NCBI GenBank assembly: GCA_023807065.1
Contig: JAJJLU010003651.1
Coordinates: 1-41,820, forward strand
Direction: 5' to 3'
Origin: Isotricha intestinalis
Taxonomy: Eukaryota > Ciliophora > Litostomatea > Vestibuliferida > Isotrichidae
DNA: 41,820 nt
Shown here: one piece after another, positions 1-9,058 of the stretch
How positions within the stretch are numbered: position 1 is the first letter of the stretch
Layout of the letters: each line of letters opens with the position of its first letter
Translations under genes and position numbers: made by a program
Notes under the pieces: model-generated
The model's input: only the letters and a program-made list of their open reading frames with translations
Told to the model about the DNA's origin: nothing
Databases searched by the model: none

Positions 1-900
1 AATCCCCATTTTGTTTTAATCCCCTAATTTTTTTTATTAATTAATTTTAATAAATTTACCTTTAAACACTTTCACATGGACTTTATTCTTTTTCTTCATT
101 CCTCAACATATTTATGAAATTCATTCAATCTATTATTAGAATTCATAAATATTGAAATTTATTTATCCTTCTTCTCTTCTCCATTCCTTTTCCAACGAAT
201 AAAGATATATACCAAATTCTTCTTCTTTAGAAGTAATCTCTTTTTTACTTATCTCTAACCTCAATAGGAAGTGGTCACTGAATAAAAACTTCCTTTCACA
301 TTTAAAATATACATTATCAAATCCTTTTGTTATAAAATAATTTTTTTCATACTTAGATCTTAACTCTCTTCTTGTTCTAATTTAAAAATAATTCTATTTA
401 GAATATAATTATAAACATCTCCTAATTTATTTATTATTTATCTTATATTCATTTCTTTTCATATTAAAATCTCCATATAATACTAGTCTTACATCTTTAT
501 ATCTATTACTAAAGTCAAATCTAATGCTTTTGAATCTTAATCTTCATTTATTATATTTAAATATATATCACAATAAATTGACCATTATTCCCATTCTAAC
601 TGTATTATTATTTCAAGAAATTTTTTATGAAATATTATTGCCATATTTCTTGAATTATATGTGATGTGTTTTCTACCTCATAAATTAAGGATATTAGTCT
701 CTATGTAATAATTCAAAAATAATTATTTGAAAGACTAGTAAGACACAACATTTCTCCAATTATTTTAATAATTTCTTCTTCATTATGATTATCTCTAAAT
801 ATTTCTGTATTAGCTTTTCCTTTAAAATATCATTGAATTTTTCATAGACTATCCTTTCAGAAAAAAATTAATTAAATAAATACCTAATATTCCTGTGTAA
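1..900 (-). pseudogene. Degenerate EEP (DNase I-like) endonuclease relic, possibly from a LINE
   Basis: No intact ORF exists here, but minus-strand translation gives pieces of an endonuclease/exonuclease/phosphatase domain in the right order. A piece with SRNMAIIFHKKFLE lies near 600-660. LVLYGDFNMKRNE follows, with the GDFN core at 448-474. A piece containing FSDHF comes last, with the catalytic SDH at 268-279. Successive pieces are in different frames and carry TAA, TAG and TGA, so this is a frameshifted relic rather than a gene. Further decayed lysine- and asparagine-rich sequence runs to base 1. In non-LTR retrotransposons the reverse transcriptase follows the EEP domain; here it would lie beyond the left edge and cannot be seen. 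A relic of a cellular EEP enzyme is also possible. Confidence 0.55.
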
Positions 901-1013
901 TATCATATAAAAAACAAGATTCTAATCAATAACCTATTCCAATCACCCAAAAATTTTATTTTTTGAAATATCTTTATTTTTAATATTTATATATTACTTC
1001 GTATATTTTTTTT

Positions 1014-1397
1014 TTATATTGGTTTTGGGATTCCACAATTTGGACAAAAATTAGTATTATTTATTATTTTACAATTTACACATTTCCATGAATTTTGCAA
1101 TATTAAATTTTGTTTTCCATATGATCTTTCTTTTTGTGATTTTACTTTATAAAATTCATTATCAATTGCAATGGATTTTACTATTGGAATTTCTTCTAAA
1201 ATTTTTTCAATTTCTTTTTCATATTCTGGATTTAAACGACCTTCTTTATTATTTTTTAGATAATTTCTTTTATGATTACAGTATACACATTTAATTTGAT
1301 TTGCAGTATTATTTTTTTTACAAATAGGGCATATCCATTGTTCTTTTGAATTAACTGAACTAGAATATATTTGAGAATAATATTTCTTATAATCCAT
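1014..1397 (-). CDS. Small protein with two RanBP2-type zinc-finger-like motifs
   Basis: The protein has 127 residues. Two W-x-C-x2-C...C-x2-C modules are visible, at about residues 21-40 (WICPICKKNN then CVYC) and about 104-121 (WKCVNC then CPNC). This is the spacing of RanBP2/zinc-ribbon fingers that bind ubiquitin or RNA. A basic, charged linker separates them and there is no other domain. An in-frame TTG lies two codons upstream; ATG at 1397 is the credible start. The stop is TAA. The next gene, SKP1, lies 175 bp away on the same strand. Which ligand it binds cannot be told from the sequence. Confidence 0.7.
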   Translation of the reverse strand: MDYKKYYSQIYSSSVNSKEQWICPICKKNNTANQIKCVYCNHKRNYLKNNKEGRLNPEYEKEIEKILEEIPIVKSIAIDNEFYKVKSQKERSYGKQNLILQNSWKCVNCKIINNTNFCPNCGIPKPI

Positions 1398-1571
1398 TTT
1401 CAATTAAAAAATATTTTGAATAAATAATATAAAATGACTATATTTTAAACAGTAATTTGAGAACTATTTAATAATATTTATTGTATAAATTATAGAATTA
1501 TTTAAGAAACCCATCAAAAATAAATTAATAAATATATATATGTAATATCAGTATTAAAAAAAACGTTAATA

Positions 1572-2072
1572 TTAAATAATATATTTTCTGAATTTTTCAA
1601 TTTCTTCATCAGACATATCTGTTTCTATACCAAAAATTTGACGAACTTGTTTAATTGGCAATTCCATCATTATAGATGCAATTCTAGCACACATTAATCT
1701 TAATAAAGATTCAATTTCCATAAATGTTGCAGCATTTAATAAATCTACACAATCTGCTAAAGCAAAACTTGTTATAAAATTATAATCCCATTTATCTAAA
1801 ATTTTTTCTATTTTTGAATCTTTCAGAGGCCTCTTAATTTTTTTTGGTTCTTTCTCTTTATAATGTATTAAATATTCAATTATTTTTGTTAATATTTTTG
1901 CTTCTACTTCTGGAATTATAAATTCATTTTCTCCTTTATGTTTTCCCATTAAATCTGATATATAACCAGACCTTTTAGCTGATTTTACATCAATATTAAA
2001 TTGTTGATTGTCTGAACTTTTTAATATTATAGATAATATTTCTGGATTAAATGAATTTGATGTTTTTTCCAT
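1572..2072 (-). CDS. SKP1: SKP1, SCF ubiquitin-ligase adaptor
   Basis: At 166 residues this is the normal SKP1 size. The N-terminal half is a BTB/POZ fold: a strand around SIILKSSDNQQFNID, then the segment IIPEVEAKILTKIIEYLIHY. The C-terminal half is the dimerisation/F-box-binding helix set, with DKWDYNFI, LLNAATFMEIESLLRLMCARIAS reading as the family's LI-AANYL-I--LL segment, and QVRQIFGIETDMSDEEI. SKP1 links cullin-1 to F-box proteins in SCF E3 ligases. It is single-exon and ends on TAA. The PC4 gene starts 56 bp upstream on the same strand. Identification is firm. Confidence 0.95.
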   Translation of the reverse strand: MEKTSNSFNPEILSIILKSSDNQQFNIDVKSAKRSGYISDLMGKHKGENEFIIPEVEAKILTKIIEYLIHYKEKEPKKIKRPLKDSKIEKILDKWDYNFITSFALADCVDLLNAATFMEIESLLRLMCARIASIMMELPIKQVRQIFGIETDMSDEEIEKFRKYII

Positions 2073-2128
2073 TTTTTATAAAAAGAAAAAAATTTATATT
2101 TTTTTTTTATTTTTATTTATTTATTTTT

Positions 2129-2485
2129 TTAACTCATATTATCAATTGCTTCATTTATGTCAGATAAATTTTCACATATTTTTTTCCAGCAATCTTTTGA
2201 CAAAGAGATTCCTTTTTTACCAGGTTTCATTTCACCATCATCTTCATAAAATTCTCTTATATCTATTAATAATTTCCCCTTAAATTTTCTGACTGTTAAT
2301 CTTTTTTTGTTGTCTAAATGTAAATATACTTCGTCATCATTCACAATCATTTCACTTTTTTTCTTTTTTTTAGAATCTTTTTCTTTACTTGATTCTTCTT
2401 CTCCTTCTTCTTCTTCTTCTTCTTCTTTTTCTTTTTCTTTTTTTTTCTTTTTACCTAATATTTTTTTCTCATTTTTGTTATCCAT
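2129..2485 (-). CDS. SUB1: PC4/SUB1-type transcriptional coactivator
   Basis: The protein has 118 residues. A charged N-terminal tail of Lys and Glu runs covers residues 1-45. A complete PC4 single-stranded-DNA-binding domain follows, at about 48-110, with the hallmark segments VRKFKGKLLIDIREFY and GEMKPGKKGISLS. PC4 binds ssDNA and melted duplex and acts as a general RNA polymerase II cofactor. The tail comes from a polypyrimidine stretch (2380-2455 on the plus strand) that is probably unstable in length. The start is ATG and the stop TAA. The IQ-motif gene begins divergently 250 bp away. Confidence 0.93.
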   Translation of the reverse strand: MDNKNEKKILGKKKKKEKEKEEEEEEEGEEESSKEKDSKKKKKSEMIVNDDEVYLHLDNKKRLTVRKFKGKLLIDIREFYEDDGEMKPGKKGISLSKDCWKKICENLSDINEAIDNMS

Positions 2486-2735
2486 TTAATATCCATTTTA
2501 AAACATTAAAATATATATGATAAATATAAAAATAATAATAATAATATTCAAAAAAAAAGAAAAGAATTTTAATTTATTGTTTTCTTGAAATTTAATTGAT
2601 TTCAAAATCAATATGAAATCACTGAATTAGACTTCTTTTAAATGAAACAATTTTTTTTATTCAAATGGAGAATGAATTATTTTATAATGTTATAAATAAA
2701 AATTATTATATAAATAATTACTTAATAATTATATA

Positions 2736-3558
2736 ATGGATAAAACAAATAATACTATATATCATAGGAAATTAAATTTTTCGAAAATAGGAAAAAAAGA
2801 TAATAAATTAAGAATTTCAAATCAAAAAAATATAATTTCAAAAATTAAAAAGTAAAAAACATTTATTAATATTTATAAGAATTAAAAAACAAGAAAGTAA
2901 CGATACATCATCAACAGGAGAAACAAAAGAAAATATTTTATTACCTTTAATAATAAATTCTCACAATACTCCAATAAAAATAAGAAAATTTGAATTTGAT
3001 AAAAAAAGAAGGAATTATTCAGGGAATATTCAAAGAGTAAATACATATAATAAAATAAAAGTGTTACCAATAGGAAATAATTTTAACAATAATTTAGATA
3101 AATCAAAAATAAAAATACAAAATTTGAAAGTTAAAAATTTTAATGAAATCAAAAATAAAATCATTAAGAAAACTCAAACATTTGAAAAAATAGAAGTTTT
3201 AAATAAAAAAGAAATTGAAGTGGAGAAGAATGATAATAAAGAAAAGAATAAAATAGGAGTTTTATATGAAATAGAAAAAAAGACTTTAATAATTCAAAAA
3301 ATATTTAGAGGATATTTGGCCAGAAAAAAATATGAAAAGAATTTATCAAATTTAAAAGAAAATAATAATCAAAATGAAGTGTTCAACAAAATAACAAAAA
3401 AGAATTTAGAAGTTAAAAAAAATAATTTTTTAAATTTTGATAATTCATCTTCTTTCAGAAGTGAAGTTAGCCAAGTTTCAATTAATTCAAAAGATTTACT
3501 ATCTGATGAAGAATCTGAAGATTTAAAAGAATCTGACTTACCAAGTGATTTAGATTAA
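2736..3558 (+). CDS. IQ-motif (calmodulin-binding) protein, two exons
   Basis: ATG at 2736 opens exon 1 (2736-2851). A 28-nt intron (2852-2879, GTAAAA...TAAG) joins it in phase 2 to exon 2 (2880-3558). The 795-nt coding sequence gives 264 residues. Reading straight through hits TAA at the intron, so the gene would otherwise seem to lack a 5' end. The recognisable part is an IQ motif at about residues 176-190 (IIQKIFRGYLARKKY), which fits calmodulin or EF-hand light-chain binding. The rest is Lys/Asn-rich, with an acidic Ser-rich C-terminus (SDEESEDLKESD). Function beyond calmodulin binding is unknown. Confidence 0.8.
2852..2879 (+). other. 28-nt intron
   Basis: GTAAAA at the 5' end and TATAAG at the 3' end. 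Removal joins ATT-AAA-AA to A-ATT-AAA and restores an open frame from ATG 2736 into the IQ-motif exon. Confidence 0.8.
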
Positions 3559-3798
3559 ACAATTTAATTTAAATAATTTTATTTACTATATATAATTAAC
3601 AATAAAGATTTTTTTACATTCTTATAAATAAAAATATCTTTATCTATTTTTTAATTGAATAACATCTCTTATTATTCTTTTCATTCATCTTTATCATTTA
3701 TTAAATTATTATAAATATGTAGAATTAATTGAAAATCCAATTTCTAAACTAATTAATAAAAATGTTATAAAAAATTATAAAAATAACTTATTTAAAAA

Positions 3799-4842
3799 AT
3801 GGGAGATAGTAAAGTTATAGAAATGTTTGATTCACTTCCAAAATTTGAAACTTATTCAAAATATAGTCATACATTAGGAAGAATATTTACTAATAGTTCA
3901 TTGGATACATTATTAAAAAATTTAAAAAATCCAAAAAGATTTGAAGAATCTAATTCAAATAAACATGAGAAAAATTATACAGATAATATAAATTTAGAAG
4001 AACAAATTGCTAGAGAAAATAATATAATTGATGAAGAAAATGATGTATTTGACGAAAAATATGATAAAAAAAATCTAAAAAATACAAAAACAAATGAAAT
4101 AAAAGAAAATGCGAATACAGATAACAATCTTAAGAGAAGAAAAATAATTCAAGAAAATCCAGATCCTTATAAATATCATCCTAATTATAATGCAATATAT
4201 AAAAATGTTCCAACAGTAAGATTTATGCTTCCAAGACATAAAAAACCAAAATTAAGGATAAATAATAAATTGAAATTAAAAATTAAAGGAAATGAAAATC
4301 CAGTGTTATTAACAGATATAAATGTAAAACATAATAAAACAATGAGTAATAATAATATAAATACTCAAGAGAAAGGAGAAGAATCAAAAGATTTAAATAA
4401 AAGTAAAAATTTAAAGAAAATAAAATCAAATCTTCCTCCTTTAAGTAAATCAAATCATGCTTTAAGATTTTCAAAATATACTTGGAGAAAATTTATTATT
4501 CCAAAATTACATCCAAAATATTATTTAGAGCCTTATAATTATTTAGATTATGTTGATAAAACTATTGATTTCAATAAAATGAAACCAAGAAATGAAATGG
4601 AAATGTTAAACAAACATAATTTAGAAACACCTTCTATTAATTATTATAATCCTAAATATAAAATAGTTGAAAATAGATCTCCTATGTTTTCTTTCACTAC
4701 TCGAAATTATAATCCAAAAGAAAATAAAAGATATTTATTAACTAAATTATGGGCTTCTTATAATGTGACTCAAGAATATAAATTAGTTGATAATGAAAAA
4801 TTGGGTGAAAAGAATTATAATTATTTGCAATTTGGTAATTGA
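3799..4842 (+). CDS. SHIPPO/STPGR-like protein, possibly ciliary
   Basis: A 347-residue protein. Its middle contains DPYKYHPNYNAIYKNVPTVR at about 122-141. This resembles the Pro-Gly-rich sperm-tail (SHIPPO) modules of axoneme-associated proteins, which have a PNY-x2-I-x4-P-x4-F pattern. The C-terminal 120 residues are rich in Tyr, Asn and Pro (PKLHPKYYLEPYNYLDY, INYYNPKYKI) and look like related repeats. A charged linker (about 50-118) separates them from the N-terminus. The stop is TGA at 4842, one of the few TGA stops here, which argues that TGA is not reassigned. A role in cilia is inferred from the repeat type; the match is weak. Confidence 0.65.
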   Translation: MGDSKVIEMFDSLPKFETYSKYSHTLGRIFTNSSLDTLLKNLKNPKRFEESNSNKHEKNYTDNINLEEQIARENNIIDEENDVFDEKYDKKNLKNTKTNEIKENANTDNNLKRRKIIQENPDPYKYHPNYNAIYKNVPTVRFMLPRHKKPKLRINNKLKLKIKGNENPVLLTDINVKHNKTMSNNNINTQEKGEESKDLNKSKNLKKIKSNLPPLSKSNHALRFSKYTWRKFIIPKLHPKYYLEPYNYLDYVDKTIDFNKMKPRNEMEMLNKHNLETPSINYYNPKYKIVENRSPMFSFTTRNYNPKENKRYLLTKLWASYNVTQEYKLVDNEKLGEKNYNYLQFGN

Positions 4843-4955
4843 AATTTAAAATTTTAGTTAAGATTTGTTCTTTTATTAATTATTTTATTGGATTAAAATA
4901 TATTGGTTTAAATATTATAATATAATAATTTTATTTTTTTGATTTTTAAAATTAA

Positions 4956-6716
4956 ATGATTACTTTTCGTGAATTTATCAATAATATTAAAATTTTAGGA
5001 TATAAAGAGAAAGTTCAATATTTAAAAGATATAATTCCAGAGAAAACTGCAGAAAATTATGAAAATGTTTTTATCATATTAAATGAAGTTATTTCAAAAA
5101 TGAATAATAAAGGGAAAAACAATAATTCAGAAGAAGATATAAACATGCTCCAACCTTTAAACAAAAGAGAAAAAAATATATATGAATCTAAATTAAAAAA
5201 TAATCAAAATTTTAATCAATTAAATTGCAATAAAAATATATTAGATCTTTCAATAGATATTATTGATTCAGAAAATTTAGATTTAGAAAAAGAATTATCT
5301 TTACTTGAAAAAGAAATAGAAAAAAATGAAAATATATTATTGAATGAAGAAAATGAGAATAAAATTTTAAACGATAAAGTAAAACAATTAAATGAATATG
5401 AAATAAGTTATTTTGAAACTCAATTGGAAAAATTTAATGAAAATAATTTAAAGAAAATAAAAGAAAAAAGTGAAAGTTTAAATAAATCAATAGTTAATAT
5501 AATAGCAGAATTAAATTTAAATGAAAATAAATCAAAAATATTAGAACAATCTGGAAAATATATAGTAGGATATAGAAAAATAGAAAATTCAATTTTTGAT
5601 ATGATAATGGAACTTATATTAAAAACTTTAGATAAATATGAAAATTATTTTAATGAAATAATTGAAAATGCTGGAACAAATAATAATATTGATATGAGTG
5701 AAATATATGATATTAATAAAAGATTAGATTTAGTTTCTGATACTGAATATGAATTAAAAACAAATTTCATTTTATCAGAAATTAAAACATTAAAAGAAAA
5801 ATATAAAAATTCTCTTATTAATGATTATATTATTAATCATAATGTTGTTGACTTAAATTATAAAAGTAAATTTAATTTTTATGAAGTAGATAAAACAATT
5901 CAAACTATTCTTTCAGATGAAAAAAATTTAATTATAAATAAATATTCAAATATTAAAAATAAATATATTAAAAAAATTTATGAACAAATCCTTGCTAAAA
6001 ATTTTATTTATGAAATAAACTTTATAGAAAATTTTGATAAATTAGAGAAAATAATAAATTCTATATATCCTTATTTATTAAATGATTTGAATGTAACTCA
6101 AGAAATTTATGATAAAATATGTGAAGTGATTGAAATATATAATAATTTTCAAACAAATATTGCAATTAAACAAGGAAAATTAAGAAAATATTATGGAAAA
6201 GAATCAAATAAAATTGATAAAATTACTATTGATGACAGAGATACTGTTTTACTTTCAATTGCAAATGAGTTTGAAATTTTAAATAAAAATAATGATTATT
6301 ATCCAGAAAAAGAAAAGAAAGTTAAAATTTATGAAATCAATAAAGTTTTAAATCAAGTTAATTCTTATATTAATTCAAAAATTGATGACAAAAATATTAT
6401 AAAAACTTTTTGTTTAGATATTATAAGTTCAAGTAAAAATTTATTAAATTATATTCATTCAATGCAACAAAACTCAAATTATATTTCAAATATTAAAAAA
6501 TTTAATAATTTTTTAGTAAAATATCAAGATGATACTCAAGAATTAATTAAATTATTTCTGAATGGAATGAATAAAATAATTATTAAGAAAAAATTTAATA
6601 TTAATAATGATGGTGTTATTTCATTATATGAAGCCTTTTACTTATTTTTATTTTGTAGGCATATATATAATAAAGAAATAAGTCCTTTTGAAAATATTTT
6701 TGAATATAAAAAATAA
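4956..6716 (+). CDS. Coiled-coil protein of unknown function
   Basis: A 586-residue protein. It has a short globular N-terminus (residues 1-50, MITFREFINNIKILGYKEKV), a long heptad-like Glu/Lys/Asn/Leu region at about 85-210, and further helical segments to the end. Near the C-terminus INNDGVISLYEAF resembles a single EF-hand loop with Asn in place of early Asp ligands; with no partner hand this may be chance. The start region, GYKEKV with a short helical head before a long coil, loosely recalls cytoskeletal or intraflagellar coiled-coil proteins, but no family can be named. The gene is single-exon and lies 113 bp downstream of the SHIPPO-like gene. Confidence 0.75.
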   Translation: MITFREFINNIKILGYKEKVQYLKDIIPEKTAENYENVFIILNEVISKMNNKGKNNNSEEDINMLQPLNKREKNIYESKLKNNQNFNQLNCNKNILDLSIDIIDSENLDLEKELSLLEKEIEKNENILLNEENENKILNDKVKQLNEYEISYFETQLEKFNENNLKKIKEKSESLNKSIVNIIAELNLNENKSKILEQSGKYIVGYRKIENSIFDMIMELILKTLDKYENYFNEIIENAGTNNNIDMSEIYDINKRLDLVSDTEYELKTNFILSEIKTLKEKYKNSLINDYIINHNVVDLNYKSKFNFYEVDKTIQTILSDEKNLIINKYSNIKNKYIKKIYEQILAKNFIYEINFIENFDKLEKIINSIYPYLLNDLNVTQEIYDKICEVIEIYNNFQTNIAIKQGKLRKYYGKESNKIDKITIDDRDTVLLSIANEFEILNKNNDYYPEKEKKVKIYEINKVLNQVNSYINSKIDDKNIIKTFCLDIISSSKNLLNYIHSMQQNSNYISNIKKFNNFLVKYQDDTQELIKLFLNGMNKIIIKKKFNINNDGVISLYEAFYLFLFCRHIYNKEISPFENIFEYKK

Positions 6717-6846
6717 TTTAAATATTTAATGTAATATTTATTTTTTCTTGATTAAAATATAATATATTATTTATATAATCCTTTAATTTAAATTCTAAAA
6801 TTCTTTTACCCAATAATATTATATAAAATCAATAAAAAATGAATGA

Positions 6847-7833
6847 TTAATGCTTAAAAGCACTATTCCATCCTAAACTTTGAACAATTTTATCTTTCCA
6901 CAAAACATTTCTATTAGGAACAAATTTATTGAGTACGATAAAATTTAATTTTTCATCACTTAACTGAATATCAATAATATTTTCTTTATTTAAATAACCT
7001 ATAATTTTACCATCATTAACAATAACAGGGTTATTATTATATTTTCCACCAACTCTAACACTTAATTTAACTCCTTTAGGAATAACAATAGCTCTAAAAG
7101 AAAGAGAGAAAGGACAAATTGAACTCACAGTTAAACCTTCAACTTCATAATGTAATAAAGGACCTCCTGCACTTAAATTATATGCTGTTGTTCCTGTTGG
7201 ACTTGAAAAAATTAATCCATCACAAAAAACTTCTGTAAAAGGCTCATCATCAATATATAAATTTAATGCTATCATTTTAGATGAAGAACCTCTTTGAACT
7301 AATAATTCATTCAATGAAGTAAATTTTTCTTTTGATTTCTTATTTTCAATATTATCGTTTTCTATTGTTCTTATTTCAGAACTTATTAAATTTCTTTTTT
7401 CAAAATTTAAATTTCCTTCTGATAATTCATCAAATACTTCTTTATATTTATTTATATCATATATAGCTAAATATCCTAAATAACCTAAATGAAATGTAAT
7501 TATAGGAGGTGGATTTGGATTTTTTCTATAACAATAATTTGCCCAAAGACAAGTCCCATCTCCTCCTATTATTATACATAGATCACTTTTCTCTGTTTCC
7601 GGTAAAAAACTTTGAAAAACGTTTTTATGTTTTTCTCTTAATATCTTTTCATCTTCTGTATCAAATACTAAATCAGAATTCACTTCAGATGGTTTCTCTA
7701 TATATATTGTTTCTATTGGAAATTTTAATAATATATATTTTGATATATTTCTTGCTTGAATTATTGAACTTTCTGATTCTGTTCTATAAACTATAAAAGG
7801 TTTTGAAAAAGAAAATTTTAAATTCGAGTTCAT
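6847..7833 (-). CDS. NADK: NAD kinase
   Basis: A 328-residue protein with the full NAD/NADH kinase signature set: GGDGT at 90-94, the NE pair at 175-176 (LNELLVQRGSS), and DGLIFSSPTGTTAYNLSAGG at 205-224. A C-terminal beta-sandwich includes IVIPKGVKLSVRVGG and VNDGKI. The enzyme phosphorylates NAD(H) to NADP(H) using ATP and so controls the cell's NADPH supply. The length suits the shorter eukaryotic and bacterial forms. No targeting peptide is evident, so it is probably cytosolic. The segment after GGDGT reads LGYLGYL instead of the usual LGTLGFL, a mild divergence. It is convergent with the coiled-coil gene. Confidence 0.95.
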   Translation of the reverse strand: MNSNLKFSFSKPFIVYRTESESSIIQARNISKYILLKFPIETIYIEKPSEVNSDLVFDTEDEKILREKHKNVFQSFLPETEKSDLCIIIGGDGTCLWANYCYRKNPNPPPIITFHLGYLGYLAIYDINKYKEVFDELSEGNLNFEKRNLISSEIRTIENDNIENKKSKEKFTSLNELLVQRGSSSKMIALNLYIDDEPFTEVFCDGLIFSSPTGTTAYNLSAGGPLLHYEVEGLTVSSICPFSLSFRAIVIPKGVKLSVRVGGKYNNNPVIVNDGKIIGYLNKENIIDIQLSDEKLNFIVLNKFVPNRNVLWKDKIVQSLGWNSAFKH

Positions 7834-8311
7834 TAAGTTTGTAAAATAATATTTCTTGTAGTTTTTATATTAATTAATTCTAACAATAAATAATAATTAT
7901 AATTTCAATTTTTTGTATCATTTTTTTCTGTTTTTATTAAATTAAGAATAATTTTTAATATTTTATATTGATTTTTTTTTAAACATTTAAATAATCGTAA
8001 ATAAAATAATTCATTTTATTATAAAAAAGTTAAAGGAAAACAGAAAAAAAAATAATAGATGAATGATAATCCCTTAAATAAATTAATAATAATAAATAAA
8101 AAAGAAAAGAGTAAATCACATTCCAATAATAATATATCCATATCCAATTATAAAATTATTTTTCAATAAAATTCAATTTCATTAAATAGAATTTAATAAA
8201 ATATTAGATATAATCAAGAATATATAGAATAAAGATGATAATAATCCTATGGATTATATATATTTGAAACAAAATAAAATTTGTAATAATAAATAAAAAG
8301 TATAATAAAAT
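7834..8311. other. 478-bp intergenic region with a 36-codon ORF
   Basis: AT-rich spacer between the NAD kinase start and the Rab stop. It contains one short plus-strand ORF (8059-8169, 36 codons, MNDNPLNKLIII...). This is followed in frame by Asn/Ser-rich codons interrupted by several TAA codons. It may be a coding relic or chance. No RNA gene or promoter motif could be named. Confidence 0.4.
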
Positions 8312-8965
8312 TTAACAACAATTTATTTTTTTTTCATTATTATTAACTCTATCTTCAATTTTAACTTGGGATTTTTCATTATTAACACTTTTTTTAATTC
8401 CACAAGAAACATCACTTAAATCATAAAAACCGTTTTCCATTTTTTGAACAATGTTTGAAGCAGAATCATAAAAAACATTATCAATATTATTTCCAGTTTT
8501 AGCAGAAGTTTCGAAAAATAGCATATCGTTTTTATCAGCAAATTCTTTTCCTTCTTCATAAGTGACTTCTCTTTTTTCAATTAAATCTATTTTATTTCCA
8601 ATAAGAATCATTAGAATATTTTTAGGACTTTGATTTTTACAATCACTCATCCATTTGCTAATATTATTAAAACTTTCTTTACTAGAAATATCATAAACAA
8701 TTAAAGCACAAACAGAATTTTTATAATATGATCTTGTTATACTTCTAAAATTTTCTTGTCCTGCTGTATCCCATATTTGAATTCTATATATTTTATCTTT
8801 TATATTTATATTTTTTGCACCAAATTCTACTCCTATTGTTGCACTATATTCTTCTCTAAAACCTCCTTCAGTATATCTTAATAAAATTGATGATTTTCCT
8901 ACTGATGAATCTCCTATTATTATATATTTAAATAAATAATCTACAATTAAAGATGATGAATTCAT
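8312..8965 (-). CDS. Rab2-like small GTPase
   Basis: A 217-residue Rab GTPase. It has the P-loop GDSSVGKS (18-25), switch I with TIGVEFGA, switch II WDTAGQENF (65-73), NKID (124-127) and ETSAK (152-156). It ends in Cys-Cys, the substrate for double geranylgeranylation and membrane attachment. The start YLFKYIIIGDSSVGKSS and IGVEFGAKNINI are closest to Rab2; Rab14 and Rab4 are the nearest alternatives. Rab2 acts in ER-Golgi and lysosome-directed traffic. The hypervariable tail (about 175-215) is Asn/Lys-rich. The gene is single-exon and stops on TAA. Confidence 0.93.
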   Translation of the reverse strand: MNSSSLIVDYLFKYIIIGDSSVGKSSILLRYTEGGFREEYSATIGVEFGAKNINIKDKIYRIQIWDTAGQENFRSITRSYYKNSVCALIVYDISSKESFNNISKWMSDCKNQSPKNILMILIGNKIDLIEKREVTYEEGKEFADKNDMLFFETSAKTGNNIDNVFYDSASNIVQKMENGFYDLSDVSCGIKKSVNNEKSQVKIEDRVNNNEKKINCC

Positions 8966-9058
8966 TTTTTTTTTCTTTTGTTTAAAATTTTATTTTTTTT
9001 AATTATTTTAAACTTATTTTTAAAATGTTATTTATATTTATATTATGATAATATAGTA

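Noticed and set aside
5960..6716. EF-hand calcium-binding protein call for the coiled-coil gene
   Set aside because: Only one loop-like segment is present, with Asn at the first two ligand positions and no paired hand.
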